A DNA stretch of 64,000 bases from Irineochytrium annulatum (GCA_027600665.1 JADGJL010000013.1:62001-126000), one strand, 5' to 3'; counted from the stretch's first letter, positions 18,694 through 27,008 are shown. Numbers and translations: made by a program. The notes: generated by a model from the letters alone, not told the origin.

Positions 18694-19779
18694 GGTATAG
18701 GTGGCTTCCAGATGCATGGCTGTTCTGGCCCAACTGAAATGTGCCTTTGCGCTGTCTCGGCCAGCCTTCCCTAACATCTCGGCAAACGTGGGGTTGCTTG
18801 CAAGTTTGTACAGGCAGGAGGTGAAACGTTGGGAACGCTTATAATCACTCACAAGGTATCCATTAATACCTGATTCAATAATCTCACGAATGCCTCCGTT
18901 ATCAGAAGCAATGACAGGTAATCCTGAAGCCATGGCCTCAACATTGACCAGACCAAAAGCTTCATGTTCTTGGGAGGGACACACCAGACAATCGACGGCC
19001 CGATACAACTGATCGATATGCTCATGGTTTATCTGGCCACGAAAGGATACATGCACTTTTAATTTATGGGCAAGTTCGCGAAGTTTACGCATGTAATGCG
19101 GAGGGCCTTTGCCTGCAACGACCAGTTGGACAGGCATCTGTCGCTGAAGGAGGGCAGTCGCACGAATTAATACGTCTACGCCTTTTCCAGGGATGAGCCT
19201 GCCGACATACAAAATAGAGAATGGTTTAGTCACTCCAAATTGTGTACGCAGTTGAATCTGTTCTTCGCTGGATTCAGCAGGCCTGAAGCGGCTTAGATCC
19301 GCACCCAATGGAACCACACTCATCCGGCGTTTTACCAACGGAAATCTGCGGCCTAGCTTTTGTCGCAGGGATTGGCTGTTAACGGCAATCCAATCCGCTT
19401 TTTTCATCAATGTGAGTCTGGAAGTTCCGGGCTGAGCAAAGGTTAACGAGTGAAGATAGAGTACAACGGGAGTGCGTGGAAAAGCTTGTTTGATGTTCGC
19501 CATACTTCGTGGCCTGTTGTCCACTTGAATTACATCGTAGGGTTGTTTGGATAACTGACGTATGACGGCTTTGGTGTATCTGACAGGACTCGATGCAGGG
19601 ACACGTTGAATGGTGATGCCATCAATCTGTTCTGTGGCAGCGAGACCTTCCATTTGACGAGTTATGATAGTCACCTGATGGCGGTGTGCAAGTTCGCGGG
19701 CAATCCCTAATATACAGATTTCCACGGAACCATTACCGGGCAAAGGTAATTTCTCGGGTGCAACCATAGCAATTTTCAT
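18676..19779 (-). CDS. group 4 glycosyltransferase, CotSA-like
   Basis: A 367-residue GT-B fold transferase. The start KIAMVAPEKLPLPGNGSVEI gives the N-terminal Rossmann domain with the donor-loop glycines. The C-terminal half carries ILYVGRLIPGKGVDVLIRA and the E-x7-E motif region (EHEAFGLVNVEAMASGLPVI), typical of GT4 retaining enzymes. The opening MKIAMVAPEKLP resembles spore-coat glycosyltransferase CotSA of Bacillus, so a role in coat or surface glycosylation is plausible. CTCCTCCTT at 19787-19795 (AAGGAGGAG on the minus strand) puts the start at 19779, 27 codons inside the longest frame. Confidence 0.85.
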   Translation of the reverse strand: MKIAMVAPEKLPLPGNGSVEICILGIARELAHRHQVTIITRQMEGLAATEQIDGITIQRVPASSPVRYTKAVIRQLSKQPYDVIQVDNRPRSMANIKQAFPRTPVVLYLHSLTFAQPGTSRLTLMKKADWIAVNSQSLRQKLGRRFPLVKRRMSVVPLGADLSRFRPAESSEEQIQLRTQFGVTKPFSILYVGRLIPGKGVDVLIRATALLQRQMPVQLVVAGKGPPHYMRKLRELAHKLKVHVSFRGQINHEHIDQLYRAVDCLVCPSQEHEAFGLVNVEAMASGLPVIASDNGGIREIIESGINGYLVSDYKRSQRFTSCLYKLASNPTFAEMLGKAGRDSAKAHFSWARTAMHLEATYTRLIRQ

Positions 19780-19994
19780 TAACTGGCTCCTCCTTGTCCG
19801 ACATCGGTAACAATCTTCGTCGTATATCTTATGAGAAGCTGAGGTATTTGGCTCCTGCAAAAAGGCAGGTGAACACCCATATAAGCGTGCAGGAATAATC
19901 TGCTGCGTGGAATGAAGCGGAGATTTTCAGCTTTTGTGATATACTGTACGGGAACAATTGAATTCGTTACATGTATAAAAGCAGGAGGAAAATA

Positions 19995-20306
19995 ATGTTA
20001 CATTCTATGCTGGGACGCTTCCGGCTGATGTTGTGGTTGCAGGGAATTTCGTATGTATTGTTACTGTTTGTTGCTTTTCCGTTGAGAGATGCCGGAGTTA
20101 TGCCGCAGGCTGTCACTTGGTTTGGAAATTTGTACGGTTTTTTATTTTTAATGTACTTGTTATTTATGGTGAGCATGTACACCTCACAGAAGTGGCGTCT
20201 GCGTCGTCCAATTGCCCTCTTCTTCATTTCTTTCATTCCACTGGGGAATATGATTTACGATGTTGTCGTATTCCGTAAGCTGTACCGTCAACGAAATAAA
20301 GCTTGA
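19995..20306 (+). CDS. DUF3817-type integral membrane protein
   Basis: A 103-residue protein with three hydrophobic helices: LMLWLQGISYVLLLFVAFPL, a segment around TWFGNLYGFLFLMYLLFMVS, and PIALFFISFIPLGNMIYDVV. The G-IS-LLLL-PL opening and the central H/N-G-LF pattern are those of DUF3817 (YdzA-like) proteins of unknown function. AGGAGG at 19983-19988 sets the ATG at 19995. It is divergent from the glycosyltransferase gene; TATACT near 19940 may be its -10 box. Confidence 0.75.
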   Translation: MLHSMLGRFRLMLWLQGISYVLLLFVAFPLRDAGVMPQAVTWFGNLYGFLFLMYLLFMVSMYTSQKWRLRRPIALFFISFIPLGNMIYDVVVFRKLYRQRNKA

Positions 20307-20371
20307 CTTTATTTAAGATTATGAAATATGATGAGTACAGGTTTAACAACCCGTTCCAACTAAAACTACAT

Positions 20372-20476
20372 ATTCCTGTTAAAGGGGAGTAGCTTTTACA
20401 GTAAAGTCGTCAATTCGGGATCGTATCCCCGGCTTTATTGGCAGCAAATTTGTTGTTAGCGAGACCTTTACCAAGT
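20372..20476 (+). ncRNA. yybP-ykoY manganese riboswitch aptamer
   Basis: The conserved first loop AAAGGGGAGTAGC is at 20381-20393, GTCGTCAATTCGGGAT follows near 20405, and the 3' segment GCGAGACCTTTACC ends the aptamer near 20472. It lies directly upstream of a TerC-family gene, the usual genetic context of this Mn2+-sensing element. The 3' strand of the aptamer is also the 5' arm of the first terminator. Known members turn expression on when Mn2+ is bound. Confidence 0.9.
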
Positions 20477-20503
20477 TTTCATGCTCGGTAAAGGTCTCTT
20501 TTT
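20461..20503 (+). terminator. riboswitch expression platform, terminator 1
   Basis: GAGACCTTTACC (20461-20472) and GGTAAAGGTCTC (20487-20498) are perfectly complementary over 12 bp, followed by TTTTT. The 5' arm belongs to the aptamer, so ligand binding should prevent this hairpin. Confidence 0.9.
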
Positions 20504-20513
20504 GTGGATATAA

Positions 20514-20550
20514 AAGGACCTTACCAGCGATGGTAAAGGTCCTTTTTTTT
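20514..20550 (+). terminator. riboswitch expression platform, terminator 2
   Basis: AAGGACCTTACC (20514-20525) pairs with GGTAAAGGTCCTT (20532-20544; one bulged base), followed by eight T. Its arms are nearly the same as those of terminator 1, so arms can be exchanged between the two hairpins. Confidence 0.85.
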
Positions 20551-20583
20551 GTACATCATAAGGATATTAAGGAGGAGTCAACG

Positions 20584-21402
20584 TTGGAAGTTTCATTATT
20601 ATTGGAATATGGGTGGGTGTTGGCTGTCTTAGTAGTTCTAGAAGGATTACTTGCAGCAGATAATGCATTGGTACTCGCAATTATGGTTAAACATCTACCT
20701 GAAGAGAAGCGCAAAAAAGCGTTGTTCTATGGTCTGATGGGCGCATTTGTTTTCCGTTTAGGTTCATTGTTCCTGATCTCTTTCCTCGTCGATGTGTGGC
20801 AAGTACAAGCGATCGGTGCCCTGTATCTCCTATACATTTCGATTAACCACATTGTTAAAAAGATACTGGGTAATCGCAATAAAACAGATGAAGCTGCTGA
20901 TTCGACGCCAAAGAAACCGAAAAAACAATCTGGTTTCTGGATGACCGTATTCAAAGTCGAAGTAGCCGATATCGCATTTGCAGTCGATTCCATTCTTGCT
21001 GCAGTTGCCTTGGCCGTGGCGTTGCCACCAAGTGGATTGCCTGCAATCGGGGGACTTGACGGAGGACAGTTTATCGTTATTTTCCTCGGTGGATTCATCG
21101 GGCTTGTGATTATGCGTTTTGCAGCCTCATACTTTGTGAAATTGCTTCATTCCCGCCCAGGGCTTGAAGTTGCGGCTTTTGTGATCGTAGGTTGGGTAGG
21201 GGTTAAACTGGCAGTTATTACACTTGCACACCCTTCATTGGGTGTTCTGGATGAGCATTTCCCGGAAAATAAAATTTGGAAATTCGGATTCTATATTGTA
21301 CTGATCACCATTGCGGTATGTGGTTGGTTCCTGTCTTCCAAAGTTCCTGAAAAAGAAGACGAAAATCCGGTTGATGAGTTGGAAAAACAAGCAGGTCTGT
21401 AA
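20584..21402 (+). CDS. TerC-family membrane protein, probable Mn2+ exporter (YkoY/YceF-like)
   Basis: A 272-residue membrane protein with about seven helices. Conserved acidic residues within membrane segments are seen in LEGLLAADNALVLA and in VEVADIAFAVDSILA, the TerC-family metal-binding signatures. A charged loop with KKPKKQ separates the two halves. Known YkoY-type proteins export Mn2+ and help metallate exoenzymes. AAGGAGG at 20569-20575 marks the TTG at 20584 as start; an ATG at 20530 lies inside the terminator and is not credible. Expression should depend on the Mn riboswitch upstream. Confidence 0.92.
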   Translation: MEVSLLLEYGWVLAVLVVLEGLLAADNALVLAIMVKHLPEEKRKKALFYGLMGAFVFRLGSLFLISFLVDVWQVQAIGALYLLYISINHIVKKILGNRNKTDEAADSTPKKPKKQSGFWMTVFKVEVADIAFAVDSILAAVALAVALPPSGLPAIGGLDGGQFIVIFLGGFIGLVIMRFAASYFVKLLHSRPGLEVAAFVIVGWVGVKLAVITLAHPSLGVLDEHFPENKIWKFGFYIVLITIAVCGWFLSSKVPEKEDENPVDELEKQAGL

Positions 21403-21442
21403 TCATCATGTTACGCTAACAACATCATTATTATTAAGAAAA

Positions 21443-21474
21443 GAGGGGACTGTCCTAGGACGGTCCCCTCTTAT
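21443..21474 (+). terminator. hairpin terminator after the TerC-family gene
   Basis: GAGGGGACTGTCC and GGACGGTCCCCTC form a 13-bp stem around TA; the T tract is short (TTATGG), so termination may be modest. Confidence 0.75.
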
Positions 21475-21585
21475 GGTTTATACATAAAGTCTGCACCATG
21501 GACCTATTTCCAAGAAAAGGGTTGACACATGAATTTCAGTCCCTTTATTATAAGACTTAACATTAACGAAGGGAGGCCGAGAGAC

Positions 21586-21681
21586 ATGATGCTTGTTTAT
21601 GATCTGAATCAAACAGGGCGCAAGGTGGATACAACTGCATATCAGGCTCATCGTCTCATTGGCCTCATACGGTCGACATAG
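21586..21681 (+). CDS. possible 31-residue small ORF upstream of rtcB
   Basis: GGGAGG at 21571-21576 is 9 bases before an ATG that opens 31 codons (MMLVYDLNQTGRKVDTTAYQ and on to a TAG at 21679). It is followed by an inverted repeat (GCATATCG 21689-21696, CGATATGC 21715-21722) and a terminator at 21807. Composition is unremarkable and no homolog is recalled. The 503-base gap 21403-21905 holds nothing else that looks coding. Confidence 0.3.
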   Translation: MMLVYDLNQTGRKVDTTAYQAHRLIGLIRST

Positions 21682-21806
21682 GGGATAGGCATATCGTTTA
21701 GCGGGTTTTATAATCGATATGCGTTCTTCGCTTATATCATAGCGATGGATAACAGACACACAAGCATGTTTAAGCTGTTCTGTTCTCCGTTATTGTCATT
21801 CAGTAG

Positions 21807-21838
21807 AAGTCATGGGCGACTAGCCTATGGCTTTTTTA
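21807..21838 (+). terminator. terminator-like hairpin upstream of rtcB
   Basis: AAGTCATGGGC pairs with GCCTATGGCTT (two G-T pairs) around GACTA, followed by six T. It could end a short leader transcript or act as an attenuator for rtcB. Confidence 0.6.
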
Positions 21839-21905
21839 GTTTTATTTTATAGATGAATCAGCAAACCGAATTTGCTGAACGTACAGGAAGGAATAATACA
21901 CTTTT

Positions 21906-23369
21906 ATGAATACAGACTTTAATTTATTTAATGATCCAAATGAAAACGCAGGTGGCTATCGCCATGAAGTGAAATTGCCCGCGGGCGACCTAACCGTGTA
22001 TGCAGCACAACAACTCTTTTCCTCGCTCGATTACAAGGTATTCGAGATGGCGAACAATAATCTGCAGATTCCGGGAATCTCTTATATGAGTTACACACCT
22101 GACGTGCATGTCGGTGTAGGTACATGCATTGGAACAACAGCCGTCTGGGATGCGCAGAGCGGATACGTTTCTCCCTCCATCGTTGGCAGTGACATTGGCT
22201 GTGGCATGCGAGTGCACATGACGAACTTGCACAAGGACGAATTGAAAGACATCAAGCTTCGCCGTAAACTTGTCAAAGCCATAGAGAAAGTATTGCCAAT
22301 GGAGGCGAACCAGCGAGGTCATTACTCGGATATAAGACTGGAGCACATTGTTCGTAAAGGGCTGCATGGTTTACCCAAAAAATATATCCCTGACAGCTAT
22401 ACACCGAAAAAATCAACCTCGATAACCCATGTGGAAAGCAGCAAATTCAGTTACGATGAGGATGTGTTAAATCACATTCCTGATATGACGTGGCATCGTT
22501 CGCATCGTCAGCTCGGTACACTGGGCGGAGGGAACCATTTTGCCGAGATCCAGGCGATTGAGATCGCCGAAGAGAATCGTGAAATCGCCGAAGCTTGGGG
22601 ATTGTACGATGGACAGATCGTGGTCATGATTCATTCCGGCTCTCGTGCATGGGGCGGATATGTCAGTCAGACGAGTTCTTCAGCGATTGCGAAAGTCATG
22701 CAGCGTCTTAACTTGGGCACATCCGATCCAAGACTGGTATTTGCGCCGCTGGAGCATGCAGAAGGTCGTCATTATGTGAACATGATGTATTCTGCATTGA
22801 ATTACGCTGTTGTCAATCGTCACCTGATTGCGTATGCTATTCGCGAAGCATTCCGGGATGTGTTTGGCCCCAAATGTGAATTTCGTACGTTATACGACCT
22901 GATGCACAACTACGCCTGGGAGGAATCCCATGCAGACCAAGACTCCGTTTTTGTACATCGAAAAGGAGCGACACGTGCGTTGCCGGCGGGTCACCCGGAC
23001 AATCCCAAGCCTTATCTGGCAACTGGACATCCGGCGCTTATTCCCGGTTCGATGGGAACTGCTTCATATATCATGGTCGGTCAGCCACAGGGCGCTGATA
23101 ATTATTATTCCATATGTCACGGCGCGGGTCGCATACGTTCACGAACAGCAACGAAACGATTGGTTACTGTAGAGGATTTTGCTACGGCACTTGGCGTCGG
23201 CACAGAAGATGAGATCGTGGTAAACCAGCGCTCACTTGAATCCATTATTGATGAATCACCACAGGCTTATAAAAATGTAGACGAAATCATAGACAGTGTA
23301 ACCGGCGCAGGCTTGGCTCAAGTTGTAGCCAAATGCAAACCGCTTGCCGCGGTAAAGGGAGCGAAATAA
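21906..23369 (+). CDS. rtcB: RtcB-family RNA ligase
   Basis: A 487-residue 3'-5' RNA ligase that joins 2',3'-cyclic phosphate or 3'-phosphate ends to 5'-OH ends using GTP and Mn2+. Metal-binding segments are visible: GSDIGCGMR (Asp and Cys ligands), LGGGNHFAEIQ and IHSGSRAWGG (His ligands). The guanylated histidine is in CHGAGRIRSRTAT near the C-terminus. It is longer than E. coli RtcB (408), as in other RtcB subfamilies. Its stop overlaps the start of an AAA ATPase gene (TAATG). The substrate may be damaged tRNA or rRNA; no archease gene is nearby. Confidence 0.93.
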   Translation: MNTDFNLFNDPNENAGGYRHEVKLPAGDLTVYAAQQLFSSLDYKVFEMANNNLQIPGISYMSYTPDVHVGVGTCIGTTAVWDAQSGYVSPSIVGSDIGCGMRVHMTNLHKDELKDIKLRRKLVKAIEKVLPMEANQRGHYSDIRLEHIVRKGLHGLPKKYIPDSYTPKKSTSITHVESSKFSYDEDVLNHIPDMTWHRSHRQLGTLGGGNHFAEIQAIEIAEENREIAEAWGLYDGQIVVMIHSGSRAWGGYVSQTSSSAIAKVMQRLNLGTSDPRLVFAPLEHAEGRHYVNMMYSALNYAVVNRHLIAYAIREAFRDVFGPKCEFRTLYDLMHNYAWEESHADQDSVFVHRKGATRALPAGHPDNPKPYLATGHPALIPGSMGTASYIMVGQPQGADNYYSICHGAGRIRSRTATKRLVTVEDFATALGVGTEDEIVVNQRSLESIIDESPQAYKNVDEIIDSVTGAGLAQVVAKCKPLAAVKGAK

Positions 23370-24673
23370 TGACAATACACGAACAACAAGTAGATCCTAC
23401 CCGGGCAATCTATAGCTACGATGAACAACATGATACCCGTATTCGAGTGGAAGGGTACGCCATCTATTCAAGGCTGATTCGTGGCATCAGCGAGGCGCTA
23501 CATCAGCGATATGGGATTGAATACAAACTGTATGCCAGTTCTGACCCGAACAATGAATATTGGGAGTTACTCCGGGAAGACTTGCAAAATGGAAGTACCG
23601 AAGTGGAATTGGTAGCCCGCATTTTCGAGGATCTGGAGCTTCAGACGTTGCATTACGATGATGATGGTGATGTGCCCACGTATGGTGTGCACTACTCCAT
23701 CCGCAACAACGTATTTGCCTATCCGAAATGGGGCGTTGCACTTGTGCGGGTTCCATTTTTCCGAGAGAACGGGATCTATAGCGAAGACTTTGTATTTGCT
23801 GTCGGGGATGATCAGATGAAGCAGTTTCTGGGAAGTGTCCGGGAACGGGAACGTCAGCAAAATATGAAAAAAGTGACGGTGTATACCGATGCCCGCAATG
23901 GCAGCGACCGTCATGTCGAATCGATTACTCGCTCCGTGGGAAGAGAGGATGTTGTTCTCTCTGCAAAGATTAAGCAGGATATTTTCCGCTCGCTGGATCA
24001 GTTCTTCGAAGCAGATCGTTCCTTTTACAGAGATTACGATATCCCGTACAAACGGGGCATTCTATTGTATGGACACCCCGGAAACGGTAAGACCACATTG
24101 GTGAAATCCATTGCAGGAAGTATCCCGGGACCGGCTGCGTATTGGCAGATAACGGAGTATACCAACAGTGAATCGGTGCGTGAAGTGTTCGAGGCTGCCA
24201 AGCGACTCGCACCGATGGTACTGATCATTGAGGACATCGATTCGATGCCGGATGAAGTTCGTTCCTTTTTCCTGAATACATTGGATGGAGCTACGTCCAA
24301 AGAAGGCATTTTCTTGATCGGGACAACGAATTATCCTGAGAAAATCGATCCTGGCCTTATGAACCGTGCTGGACGGTTTGACCGGGCTTACGAAATTCCG
24401 TTGCCAGATGAAGCACTGCGCCTGCAATATTTACGCCAACGTGGCTTCACCGTATTCGCGGGTGAAGAGGGCACGGTAGAAGCAGCTCGTCTGACCGACA
24501 CGTTTTCTCTTGCGCAGCTAGGTGAGTTGTATGTGAGCGCTGTGCTGGAATGGCATCAGAATGGACAGACCGACATTGTAAAAGTCATTCAGTCGATGCG
24601 TGGCGAGCTGGACAAGAGTCACAAACATACATGGCTGGCGCAGCCAGGTAAGGGCCGTGCAGGCTTTTATTGA
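23369..24673 (+). CDS. AAA-family ATPase coupled to rtcB
   Basis: A 434-residue single-module AAA ATPase. Residues 1-~200 form an N-domain I do not recognise. Walker A is GHPGNGKT (235-242), Walker B VLIIEDI with the catalytic Glu (284-290), sensor 1 lies in GTTNYPEKID, and NRAGRFDR supplies the Arg-finger region. It resembles YjoB/BCS1-type ATPases more than FtsH, as no protease part exists. The ATG overlaps the rtcB stop codon and has AAAGGGA 8 bases upstream, so the two are translated as a pair. It may remodel RtcB or its RNA-protein substrate. Confidence 0.88.
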   Translation: MTIHEQQVDPTRAIYSYDEQHDTRIRVEGYAIYSRLIRGISEALHQRYGIEYKLYASSDPNNEYWELLREDLQNGSTEVELVARIFEDLELQTLHYDDDGDVPTYGVHYSIRNNVFAYPKWGVALVRVPFFRENGIYSEDFVFAVGDDQMKQFLGSVRERERQQNMKKVTVYTDARNGSDRHVESITRSVGREDVVLSAKIKQDIFRSLDQFFEADRSFYRDYDIPYKRGILLYGHPGNGKTTLVKSIAGSIPGPAAYWQITEYTNSESVREVFEAAKRLAPMVLIIEDIDSMPDEVRSFFLNTLDGATSKEGIFLIGTTNYPEKIDPGLMNRAGRFDRAYEIPLPDEALRLQYLRQRGFTVFAGEEGTVEAARLTDTFSLAQLGELYVSAVLEWHQNGQTDIVKVIQSMRGELDKSHKHTWLAQPGKGRAGFY

Positions 24674-24911
24674 TCAGATCTAACCCATCAATCCTATAAT
24701 ATGACGCAAATTTATAAATAATCCTACCTCAATTGGTGATACTAACCTTGTCTGCTCTAACATACAATGACTTTCGGGAGGTACATAACGCAGCCTTGAG
24801 CTGGTGAGATGCCGGAAAGTGACGTGATCTGTTTCATACTGGGCCACAGCCTATTTTGCAGAGAAGAATGCATGGGACAAACGGTAATATGCAAAAATTT
24901 TTATGCCAATT

Positions 24912-24936
24912 GTTTAAATGCTTCTGTAGCGGTTAA
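24912..24936 (+). promoter_or_regulatory. candidate sigma-B-type promoter of the GlsB/YeaQ gene
   Basis: GTTTAA (24912-24917), 13 bases, then GGTTAA (24931-24936) fits the general-stress consensus GTTTAA-N12-14-GGGWAW at all but one base. The 307-base gap 24674-24980 also has a possible folded element at 24770-24826 (ACTTTC ... GAAAGT enclosing CAGCcttgaGCTG) and no convincing gene. Confidence 0.45.
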
Positions 24937-24980
24937 TAGTAGACAGACAACAACAAAAACTTTAATTAGAGGTGAATGAT

Positions 24981-25238
24981 ATGGGTTGGTTATGGTCATT
25001 AATTATCGGTGGTATCATTGGTTGGTTGGCAGGTTTGATCGTTGGTCGTGACATTCCAGGTGGTGTTATCGGTAACATCGTTGCGGGTTTCATCGGTGGA
25101 TGGTTAGGTGGAGTAATCTTGGGTGATATGGGTCCTGAGATGGGCGGATTCTACATTGTACCTGCATTGATTGGTGCGATCGTTCTTGTAGCCATCGTAA
25201 GCTTGATCTTCCGTTCGATGGGACGTAGTCGTGGGTAA
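24981..25238 (+). CDS. GlsB/YeaQ/YmgE family stress-response membrane protein
   Basis: An 85-residue, Gly-rich membrane protein with three hydrophobic segments: LWSLIIGGIIGWLAGLIVG, GGVIGNIVAGFIGGWLGGVI and YIVPALIGAIVLVAIVSLIF. The pattern is that of the transglycosylase-associated protein family (Transgly_assoc), small envelope proteins often induced by stress. AGAGGTG at 24968-24974 favours the ATG at 24981 over the GTG at 24972. A long perfect hairpin terminator follows, so it forms a single-gene unit. Confidence 0.92.
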   Translation: MGWLWSLIIGGIIGWLAGLIVGRDIPGGVIGNIVAGFIGGWLGGVILGDMGPEMGGFYIVPALIGAIVLVAIVSLIFRSMGRSRG

Positions 25239-25311
25239 CTCATTCAAGATCAGTTCTTGAATAAGTTGTTGCTACATTGCATTACCTAATGAATAAAATA
25301 AATTACCAATG

Positions 25312-25357
25312 AAGAGGTTGATTGAGAGCCATAACGATGGCTTTCAATCAACCTCTT
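25312..25357 (+). terminator. intrinsic terminator of the GlsB/YeaQ gene
   Basis: AAGAGGTTGATTGA pairs with TCAATCAACCTCTT, extended by inner AGCC/GGCT; TTGTTGTTTT follows. Confidence 0.9.
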
Positions 25358-25435
25358 GTTGTTTTAGAATATAAGAAGGTATGCGTAATGGCTATCTATA
25401 TTCATACGTAGTTTAGATAAGAGGGGATGAACGGA

Positions 25436-25951
25436 ATGGAAAAAGCTACATTCGCCGGCGGATGTTTCTGGTGTATGGTTACACCGTTCGAAGAACAACC
25501 GGGCATTCATGGGATTATATCGGGTTATACTGGCGGTCACGTCGAGAATCCAACATATGAGCAGGTCAAATCAGGGGAGACCGGTCATGTCGAAGTGGTT
25601 GAAATTACATTTGATCCGGAAGTATTCCTTTATGAACGACTGCTAGAGCTATACTGGCCTCAGATTGACCCGACAGATGACGGAGGACAGTTCCAGGATC
25701 GGGGGACACAGTATCGTACGGCAATCTTTGTGCATAATGAACGTCAACGTGAGCTTGCTGAACAGTCTAAACAGGAACTGGCAGCCAGCGGACGATTCAC
25801 TCAACCGATTGTTACGGAAATTCGGGATGCCGTCGTGTTCTATCCGGCTGAAGACTATCATCAGGATTACCACAAGAAAAACGAGAAACATTATAAAGAA
25901 GACCGTGCGTTATCCGGACGGGACGAATTTATCGAGCAGAACTGGAAATAA
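25436..25951 (+). CDS. msrA: peptide-methionine (S)-S-oxide reductase MsrA
   Basis: A 171-residue cytosolic repair enzyme that reduces methionine-S-sulfoxide. The catalytic motif GCFWC is at residues 9-13 with Cys10 as the attacking residue. The family run around [16 protein letters not shown], followed by TGHVEVVEI, and the YHQDYH segment near the C-terminus are present. GAGGGG at 25421-25426 suits the ATG at 25436 better than the adjacent ATG at 25427. There is no MsrB gene or fusion nearby. Confidence 0.96.
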   Translation: MEKATFAGGCFWCMVTPFEEQPGIHGIISGYTGGHVENPTYEQVKSGETGHVEVVEITFDPEVFLYERLLELYWPQIDPTDDGGQFQDRGTQYRTAIFVHNERQRELAEQSKQELAASGRFTQPIVTEIRDAVVFYPAEDYHQDYHKKNEKHYKEDRALSGRDEFIEQNWK

Positions 25952-25967
25952 TGCATCAGATCACATG

Positions 25968-26008
25968 AAAAGCCGGGCGAGTTCCAGTTGGAACTCGCCC
26001 GGCTTTTT
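25968..26008. terminator. bidirectional terminator between msrA and rlmA
   Basis: AAAAGCCGGGCGAGTTCCA and its exact complement form a 19-bp stem around GT, with T runs on the plus side and A runs on the minus side, serving both converging genes. Confidence 0.95.
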
Positions 26009-26040
26009 GGCTGTATGGAGGCTGAAATCAGCCATAACGG

Positions 26041-26907
26041 TTATCTGATTGTTCCCACCAGTATTTCTACGTCAATGGTAATCTTCGACAAGGAGGTTTG
26101 AATGCTCACCAGGGATGATCCCGACCGATGCCAGGAAAGTGGTGTCATATGAACGAGTGAATCCAGCATGTTTGCGGTGACGGGCAGCGTGTAGGTCAGC
26201 GGAATGCTGGCGATGAGATGATGATGTTTGCGGAATCGGTCCAGCGTAAGTTCCCGGCCGTCTGCTCGATCAGGTCGATTCAGGAACAGCATTTCTCTTA
26301 GTTCAATTAAATATCGTTCACGGGGGATGACTTTGATGATCCATCCCCCATCTTTCAGAATTCGTCCAAACTCTCCATAATTGGAAGGAGAAAATATATT
26401 CAGGATGATGTCCAGCTGACCTTCTGCAAACGGACTGCATGCAAGATCGCCGACAAACCAAATTTGCTGGTTGTAGGCAGAGGAAGCCATGGCAATGCCT
26501 TCTTTGGCAATGTCAATGCCCCAGCCAACGGCTGGAGTATCCTGCGTAATCTGCTGCAGAAATGTTCCCTCTCCTGTGCCGGCATCCAGAATATGCACGG
26601 GATAGCTGATGTCAACCGAATAACGTGAGATCCACCTGCGTAGTACTTCGGTCAAAGGGGCATAAATCCCGGTTTCCGATAAGATATTCCTTTTGGCAGT
26701 AAATAAACGTTTGTCATAGTTGCCCTTGAAAAAACGTGTCATGAAATTGATATAGCCTTGTCTTGCAAAATCAAAGCTATGCCTGGACACACATTGAATG
26801 CTCCCTGAGTTAATGGTTGCCATAGGGCTATGACAGATGGGACAGTTCAACATATGGATGTATGGATTAATAAGCGCAGCGCTACGTTCTCTGCGATGGA
26901 CTGACAT
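26041..26907 (-). CDS. rlmA: 23S rRNA (guanine-N1) methyltransferase, RlmA family
   Basis: A 288-residue SAM-dependent enzyme. The N-terminal zinc ribbon has LNCPICHSPM and CVSRHSFDFARQGYIN (Cys/Cys ... Cys/His ligands), diagnostic of RlmA. The Rossmann SAM site is ILDAGTGEGTFL, and NIFSPSNYGEFGRIL holds the later motif. Family members methylate N1 of G745 (RlmAI) or G748 (RlmAII, TlrB) in the peptide exit tunnel loop; the latter contributes to tylosin-type macrolide resistance. GGGGTG before the ATG at 26907 makes it a better start than 26922. A leader peptide and a long hairpin precede it. Confidence 0.9.
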   Translation of the reverse strand: MSVHRRERSAALINPYIHMLNCPICHSPMATINSGSIQCVSRHSFDFARQGYINFMTRFFKGNYDKRLFTAKRNILSETGIYAPLTEVLRRWISRYSVDISYPVHILDAGTGEGTFLQQITQDTPAVGWGIDIAKEGIAMASSAYNQQIWFVGDLACSPFAEGQLDIILNIFSPSNYGEFGRILKDGGWIIKVIPRERYLIELREMLFLNRPDRADGRELTLDRFRKHHHLIASIPLTYTLPVTANMLDSLVHMTPLSWHRSGSSLVSIQTSLSKITIDVEILVGTIR

Positions 26908-26950
26908 GGAATAACACCCCATTCATTCAGATTTGGATAACTGAAGAAAA

Positions 26951-27008
26951 GGGCATAACAAATAAACCTCTGCACGAAATTCAAAAAAAGAGGTTTATGG
27001 CTATGCCC
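26951..27008 (-). promoter_or_regulatory. long hairpin in the rlmA leader
   Basis: GGGCATA (26951-26957) pairs with TATGCCC (27002-27008), and ATAAACCTCT (26962-26971) with AGAGGTTTAT (26989-26998): 17 paired bases with a small internal loop and a 17-base end loop. It lies between the leader peptide stop and the rlmA ribosome binding site. The T run read on the minus strand is inside the loop, so it is not an ordinary terminator. Confidence 0.7.

Noticed and set aside
20530..20583. Upstream ATG for the TerC-family gene
   Set aside because: It lies inside riboswitch terminator 2 and has no binding site; AAGGAGG points to the TTG at 20584.
24809..24979. 56-codon Cys-containing frame before glsB
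   Set aside because: Not listed as a gene: it overlaps the candidate glsB promoter and ribosome binding site and resembles no family.
26951..27008. Hairpin before rlmA read as a terminator
   Set aside because: The T run on the minus strand lies in the loop and not after the stem.
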